Positions 59,718-64,000 of a stretch of DNA of 64,000 nt are shown piece by piece; the first letter of the stretch is position 1; every line of letters starts with the position of its first letter. Source of the stretch: Chitinophaga eiseniae (GTDB lineage: Bacteria > Bacteroidota > Bacteroidia > Chitinophagales > Chitinophagaceae); contig NZ_FUWZ01000002.1 of the NCBI RefSeq assembly GCF_900167135.1, forward strand, positions 1 through 64,000, read 5' to 3'. Under the pieces are notes generated by a model that did no database searches, was not told the origin of the DNA, and saw nothing but the letters and a program-made list of their open reading frames with translations. Made by a program: the position numbers and the translations under genes.

Positions 59718-59752
59718 AGCGGAATTTTTCCGCTGTAAGGAAAAATTCCGCT
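59718..59752 (-). terminator. Terminator of the SusC/SusD operon
   Basis: A perfect 14-bp stem AGCGGAATTTTTCC/GGAAAAATTCCGCT with a 7-base loop lies 31 nt after the minus-strand SusD stop, with TGTCTGTTTTTGG following on that strand. Confidence 0.85.
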
Positions 59753-59782
59753 GTTGGTCGTTATGACATGGTAACAGGAAGA

Positions 59783-61381
59783 TTACCAGCCGGGTGTTTG
59801 TTTGTAGAGACCGTTGGTACGGGCAATTTCATCCGGGCTGATAGGCCATGCCATATGTTTGGCCGGACTGAAATTACGGGCAGGCCAAACCACCTGTATG
59901 GTATAGGGAGAAGCAGGGTCCTGACGGTTGGCGTGAATACGGCCATGCAGCGGCGCATTGATCTTGTCATAGTCACCCCATCTTTTCAGATCATGAAAAC
60001 GGTCTGTCCACTCACAAGCCAGCTCCACGCGGCGTTCATGTTTCAGATCGGTCATCGTGGGGTTGGCAATGGCTGCCAGGCCTACACGGGCCCTTACCTC
60101 GTTGAGCGGCGCAGCAGCTTCACCACCACGGCCCAGCTGGATCAGCGCTTCTGCTTTAAACAACAGCACTTCCGCATAACGCATCAGCGGCAGATTGAGC
60201 GCCGTAGTAGGGTAATCCGGGTTAGAACTGGCGAAAGTATTGCTGGCCATGTCACCGTTGGAACCATAACCATAAGGCTCCATGTATTTATTGATCTGGA
60301 AACCGGACAGGCTGTTGGTAGAAGAATACTTCGTCTTCTGGCCGATATAGGTGAACTCATCACCGAATTTCAGGATGGTGACTTCACGACGCGGATCGTT
60401 GGCTTCGTATTCGTCATACAGTTCCTCTGTAGGCTGGAAATAGCCCCAGCCATTGTATTTACCCCAGCCTTTGTTCTCCAGGATTACCCCGGGGAATTCA
60501 GAACCGCCCTGGATGCTGGAGTTAACAGACCAGATGTATTCGGAAGACCAGTTATTGGCCACGCGGAAAACAGCCTGGTAGTTTTCACGGTTGGTGGCTT
60601 TTCCGGTGATGAGCGCACGGTGGCCTTCATCACGGATTTTATCGCACAAAGCCGGTATCGGCTGCCATTTGGTTTTATCAAACTGCGCCCAGTAAGCATA
60701 GGTTTTCACCATATAGCCCCATGCTGCAGCTTTGTGTGCACGGCCTTTGTCGGCATCGCCATAGGTTTCAAACAACGGCAGCATGTCTGCCGCTTTCTGC
60801 AGATCGCTGATCACCTGTGCATAGTTGTCTGTTACAGAGCGCAGCTGCGGTGGTATACGTTTGCCGTATTCCGCATTTTCCGGTCCGTCAAACGGAACAC
60901 CCTGGTCTTTATGGCCGTACATGTAGGCTAACCAAAAATGCGCGAAACCACGCATAAAGTATGCCTCGCCGAGAGAACGTTTCCTTACTTCGTCTGATAC
61001 GTTGACAGCTTTCGGGATATTTTCAATCGCCTGGTTGGCCCTGTTGATGACATTGTAGAGGTCACGCCAGCCAGCAGTCAGGTAGCCTTCACGGCCGCTC
61101 GGAATGAAGTTTTTGATATTTTCACCGTCCGCCTTGGTACGTCCTACGATCAGGTCGTCGCTGGCATCCTGTACCCAGAACAGGTCACGGCCCCAGGTGC
61201 TTTCGTTTTTCATGTCCACATACATGGCTGCGGTAGCCTTACGCAGGTCGTTATCGCTCTGCCAGAAGAAAGCGGTGGAAGGCGCGCCGTTAGGTTTGGT
61301 GTCCACCCATTTGTCTGCGCACGAGCTCCAGCCGGCCATCAGCGCCATCAGTGCGGGTATATAGATGTATTTCTTTTTCAT
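59783..61381 (-). CDS. SusD/RagB-family outer-membrane nutrient-binding lipoprotein
   Basis: The signal peptide ends in a lipobox (YIPALMALMAGWSSC). The mature protein is TPR-rich as in SusD: LYNVINRANQAIENIPKAVN, GEAYFMRGFAHFWLAYMYGH, GVPFDGPENAEYGKR and RHxLDxxRxxR-like MRYAEVLLFKAEALIQLGRG near the C-terminus. It covers the paired SusC transporter from outside and delivers glycans, peptides or other ligands. It is 14 nt downstream of the SusC gene on the same strand. Ligand unknown, as no glycosidase lies in the window portion. Confidence 0.95.
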   Translation of the reverse strand: MKKKYIYIPALMALMAGWSSCADKWVDTKPNGAPSTAFFWQSDNDLRKATAAMYVDMKNESTWGRDLFWVQDASDDLIVGRTKADGENIKNFIPSGREGYLTAGWRDLYNVINRANQAIENIPKAVNVSDEVRKRSLGEAYFMRGFAHFWLAYMYGHKDQGVPFDGPENAEYGKRIPPQLRSVTDNYAQVISDLQKAADMLPLFETYGDADKGRAHKAAAWGYMVKTYAYWAQFDKTKWQPIPALCDKIRDEGHRALITGKATNRENYQAVFRVANNWSSEYIWSVNSSIQGGSEFPGVILENKGWGKYNGWGYFQPTEELYDEYEANDPRREVTILKFGDEFTYIGQKTKYSSTNSLSGFQINKYMEPYGYGSNGDMASNTFASSNPDYPTTALNLPLMRYAEVLLFKAEALIQLGRGGEAAAPLNEVRARVGLAAIANPTMTDLKHERRVELACEWTDRFHDLKRWGDYDKINAPLHGRIHANRQDPASPYTIQVVWPARNFSPAKHMAWPISPDEIARTNGLYKQTPGW

Positions 61382-61395
61382 GATTGTCAGTTTGA

Positions 61396-64000
61396 TCAGA
61401 ATTTAACATTAAGGCCCAGGGAATAGGTACGGGAAACCGGGAACTGTCCGCCATCGAGGCCGATGCCGCCCACTTCAGGGTCCATACCGGTATACTTGGT
61501 GAAGGTAAGCAGGTTGTCACCGCTGAAGTATACACGCAGACCGTTGTTCCAGCGCATTTTGCCGAAAGTATAACCGACCAGCAGGTTTTTCAGGCGCAGG
61601 TAGTTACCGTTTTCGAGGTACCAGTCAGATGCTGTCTGGAAGTTTTTGTTGGGATCCTCTGCAGAGATACGCGGGATATTGGAACCGGTATTTTCCGGAG
61701 ACCAGGCATCGAGGATTTTGTCCCAGCGGTTGTAACCCTGTTCTGCACCGTTGAGCGTGGATTGTTTAAAGGCGTTGAACAGTTTCACGCCGCCCACCCC
61801 CTGTAGGAACAGGCTCAGGTCAAAGTTCTTCCAGGTAAGGTTAGCAGTAAAGCCGTACGTCAGTTTCGGGAAAGCAGCGCCCATATATACGCGGTCGCCA
61901 TCGTCAATTTTACCGTCTCCATTCTGATCGATGAACTTCAGATCGCCGGCTTTGGCGTTTGGTTGGATCTTCTGCCCGTCTTTTGTATAGCCATTCACTT
62001 CTGCGTCTGACTGGAAGATACCGGCAGACTGGATCAGCCAGTAGGAATAGTAAGGCTGTCCTACTTTTGAACGGTACGGGGAGAGCACTGTTCTCCAATT
62101 ATCAGCATGCAACCATACGGAGTTAGGGTTTTCGTCAATTTCTACCACGCGGTTTTTGAGTGTGGCGATATTAGCGTTCAGGTTATACCCTACCTGACCG
62201 ATTTTATCCTGCCAGCCTACTGCTACTTCAAAGCCTTTGTTACCAATTTTACCTTGGTTGATCAGTGGTGCGGACAATCCGAAGGTGGCCGGCCAGTAAG
62301 TATCCTGTTGTTTGATCAGGTTGTAAGTCAGTTTATCAAAATAATCAGCCGTGATGGTGAGACGTTGTTTCAGCAGGGCGATATCGATACCGATGTCCGT
62401 CTGCTGGGAGGTTTCCCAGGTAAGGGTAGGATTAAATTGTTTGTCGATGTACAGGGCGTTGGACAGCGGAGCGCCGTTGCCTACCTGGTAGGTGAAGTCG
62501 TTCGCGAGCAGCGGATAAGGATAGTTGATAAACACGGACTGCATGTTACCGATACGTCCCCAGCTGGCGCGGATTTTCAGCAGGTCAACAGCCGGTAAGC
62601 TGAAGAAGGGTTCTGAGCTGATTTTCCATGCTCCGGTAACACCGGGAAAATCCAGTGCGCGATAACCTGCCGGAAGCCGGCCGGCAATATCACGGCGATA
62701 GCTACCGGTTACAAAGTAACGATCGGCCCAGCTATAGGAAATCCTTCCCACGTAGGAAACGTTCCTGTCTTTCCATTCTCCGTCAGTCGGACGGTCCTGA
62801 TCAAACACTGAAGCCAGCGACATGAAACGCGCCCAGTCGGATTCATTTTCAAATCCTCTGGCAGCGATGGCGAAGTTGCGATTACCGGTCTCCTGTCCTG
62901 TCATAGACAGCATAGCGCCGATATTGTGTTTCTTAATGATCTTGTTGTAGTTGAGGGTATTTTCCCACAGCCAGTTGTAGTCTCTGTTAGTAGCATAAGA
63001 CAGCTTGTTCTGTGCGTTGGATTTACCGGGTTCCAGCCTTCTGGGTTCAAAGTTTTTCCAGAGGCCGTCGGTCTGGCGGTAAGAGAAACGGGATATGTAG
63101 GAGAGGCCGGGAAGGATGTCGGAGACGGTCAGTTCGGTCACAGACTGCAGATCGCTCTTCTTATTGTAAGGCTGGTTACGCAGCAGGGTGGCCACGGGGT
63201 TTACCACGTCGCCATGGATACCGAGGTATTTGGAATCTACGGGACCTACGCCGCCGAAGGAGCCATCCGCATAGTAAGGGGTGGCAGAGCGGGGCATATA
63301 GATAGCGGAGAGGATAACGCCGGTATAACCGCTGGAGGTTTCCGCATCGCGGTTATCGTTATTGTTCCAGAAGATGTCCTGGCGCAGTTTTACATGCTTT
63401 GACAGCTCGTAGTTGGCGTTGAAGCGAAGGGAAATATTTTTGTTGTAGGTGTTCAGCAGTGTTCCTTCTTCATTTTCGTAGCGTGCCTGGAACAGGGTGG
63501 AGAATTTATCCGATCCTGCGTTTACGCTGATGTTATGCCGTTGCATGATACCGGTGCGGAATATTTCCTTCATCCAGTTGGTGCGGGTCACCTGTGCATA
63601 GGGGTTGAGAGAAGCGTCCCATCCCGGTAACGGCGGTTTTCCTGCGTTGGCATAAGCCAGGTTGGATACTTTGGCTTCGTCTTCCGCGCTGAGCGACTGG
63701 AGGGTGCGCCACGCCTGTTTAGCGCCGACAAAACCGGTGTATTGCACCTGCGGCAGGCCTTTGGCAGCCTGGCGGGTAGTGATGAGGATAACGCCTGCAG
63801 AACCGGCGAAAGCACCGTAAATAGCCGAAGACGCGGCGTCTTTCAACACGGTGATAGATTCTACGTCGGCGGGGTTGTAAGGGGCGTTAGGCACACCGTC
63901 TACCACGTACAACACGCTTTCTTTTCCGCGGGAGCCCATACCCCGGATCACCACATTATTGGAATTGCTGGTATGGCCACCGTTGCTGACAACAGTGATG
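61396..64000 (-). CDS. SusC/RagA-family TonB-linked outer-membrane transporter (partial, cut by window end)
   Basis: The frame is open to the end of the window, so the N-terminus (signal, carboxypeptidase-like domain and TonB box) is missing. The visible plug reads VVIRGMGSRGKESVLYVVDG, the SusC signature, then LKDAASSAIYGAFAGSAGVI. The barrel extends to the C-terminus with VGQPYYSYWLIQSAGIFQSD, NGDGKIDDGDRVYMGAAFPK and ending SRTYSLGLNVKF, a terminal aromatic. It pairs with the SusD gene downstream to import an unknown nutrient with TonB energy. Confidence 0.95.
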   Translation of the reverse strand, partial: ITVVSNGGHTSNSNNVVIRGMGSRGKESVLYVVDGVPNAPYNPADVESITVLKDAASSAIYGAFAGSAGVILITTRQAAKGLPQVQYTGFVGAKQAWRTLQSLSAEDEAKVSNLAYANAGKPPLPGWDASLNPYAQVTRTNWMKEIFRTGIMQRHNISVNAGSDKFSTLFQARYENEEGTLLNTYNKNISLRFNANYELSKHVKLRQDIFWNNNDNRDAETSSGYTGVILSAIYMPRSATPYYADGSFGGVGPVDSKYLGIHGDVVNPVATLLRNQPYNKKSDLQSVTELTVSDILPGLSYISRFSYRQTDGLWKNFEPRRLEPGKSNAQNKLSYATNRDYNWLWENTLNYNKIIKKHNIGAMLSMTGQETGNRNFAIAARGFENESDWARFMSLASVFDQDRPTDGEWKDRNVSYVGRISYSWADRYFVTGSYRRDIAGRLPAGYRALDFPGVTGAWKISSEPFFSLPAVDLLKIRASWGRIGNMQSVFINYPYPLLANDFTYQVGNGAPLSNALYIDKQFNPTLTWETSQQTDIGIDIALLKQRLTITADYFDKLTYNLIKQQDTYWPATFGLSAPLINQGKIGNKGFEVAVGWQDKIGQVGYNLNANIATLKNRVVEIDENPNSVWLHADNWRTVLSPYRSKVGQPYYSYWLIQSAGIFQSDAEVNGYTKDGQKIQPNAKAGDLKFIDQNGDGKIDDGDRVYMGAAFPKLTYGFTANLTWKNFDLSLFLQGVGGVKLFNAFKQSTLNGAEQGYNRWDKILDAWSPENTGSNIPRISAEDPNKNFQTASDWYLENGNYLRLKNLLVGYTFGKMRWNNGLRVYFSGDNLLTFTKYTGMDPEVGGIGLDGGQFPVSRTYSLGLNVKF

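Overview
The window looks like chromosomal DNA from a Bacteroidota bacterium of the Chitinophagaceae, most plausibly Chitinophaga or a close relative. This is an inference from gene content. There is a SusC/SusD pair and an ECF-sigma/FecR/TonB-receptor locus with an STN domain. Bacteroidota-type DUF4407 and DUF4236 proteins, lipoproteins with short lipoboxes and YD-repeat proteins are present. A promoter of the TTTG/TAnnTTTG type lies before a tRNA-Asp that does not encode CCA. Most of the window is of moderate G+C; about 26.6-32.5 kb and 45.5-47.4 kb are visibly A+T-richer.

Layout. 1-3.6 kb is mobile-element debris: a broken ISAon1-type element, an IS3-type transposase fragment, an intact Fic protein, a degenerate repeat field and a tRNA-3'-end-like fragment that may mark an old integration site. 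3.7-9.5 kb holds secreted proteins (carboxypeptidase-regulatory-like, leucine-rich repeat, YD-repeat). 9.6-16.5 kb is a cell-surface signalling operon: ECF sigma factor, FecR anti-sigma factor, STN-type TonB-dependent receptor and two related lipoproteins. 16.6-21.4 kb has a class C beta-lactamase-fold serine hydrolase, a CsgG-like protein, two unknown proteins and an AhpD-like protein. 21.4-25.9 kb is a PAAR-like/Rhs polymorphic toxin with a putative ADP-ribosyltransferase tip, followed 2 nt later by a candidate immunity gene.

26.7-32.5 kb is the most interesting part. It looks like a ribosomal-peptide natural-product locus: two double-glycine-leader precursors with the same six-cysteine core pattern, a single-chain C39-peptidase/VKOR/thioredoxin membrane protein, a tandemly duplicated GT25-like glycosyltransferase, a LicD-family protein with an extra N-terminal domain, and a small cytidylyltransferase. 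Together they suggest a secreted, disulfide-bonded peptide that may also carry sugar and phospho-alcohol groups. No ABC exporter is visible in the window.

32.5-45.4 kb contains a UBP-type zinc finger protein, endonuclease V, tRNA-Asp, two paralogous lipoproteins, a DUF4407 membrane protein, an HNH nuclease, a two-component system, a short structured transcript with a 49-aa ORF, a DUF4236 protein and other unknowns. 45.8-47.4 kb is a DUF1016/YhcG-type nuclease locus with a frameshift in each of its two genes. 47.4-57.1 kb is a regulatory block: a GH114-like lipoprotein, three unusual proteins (one with a tail-collar-like segment), a Ser/Thr kinase/degenerate cyclase/ATPase fusion, an FHA protein and a TPR histidine kinase. 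57.3-64 kb has an amidinotransferase remnant, a TIGR03118-like protein, a DUF1772 protein and a SusD/SusC pair cut by the window edge.
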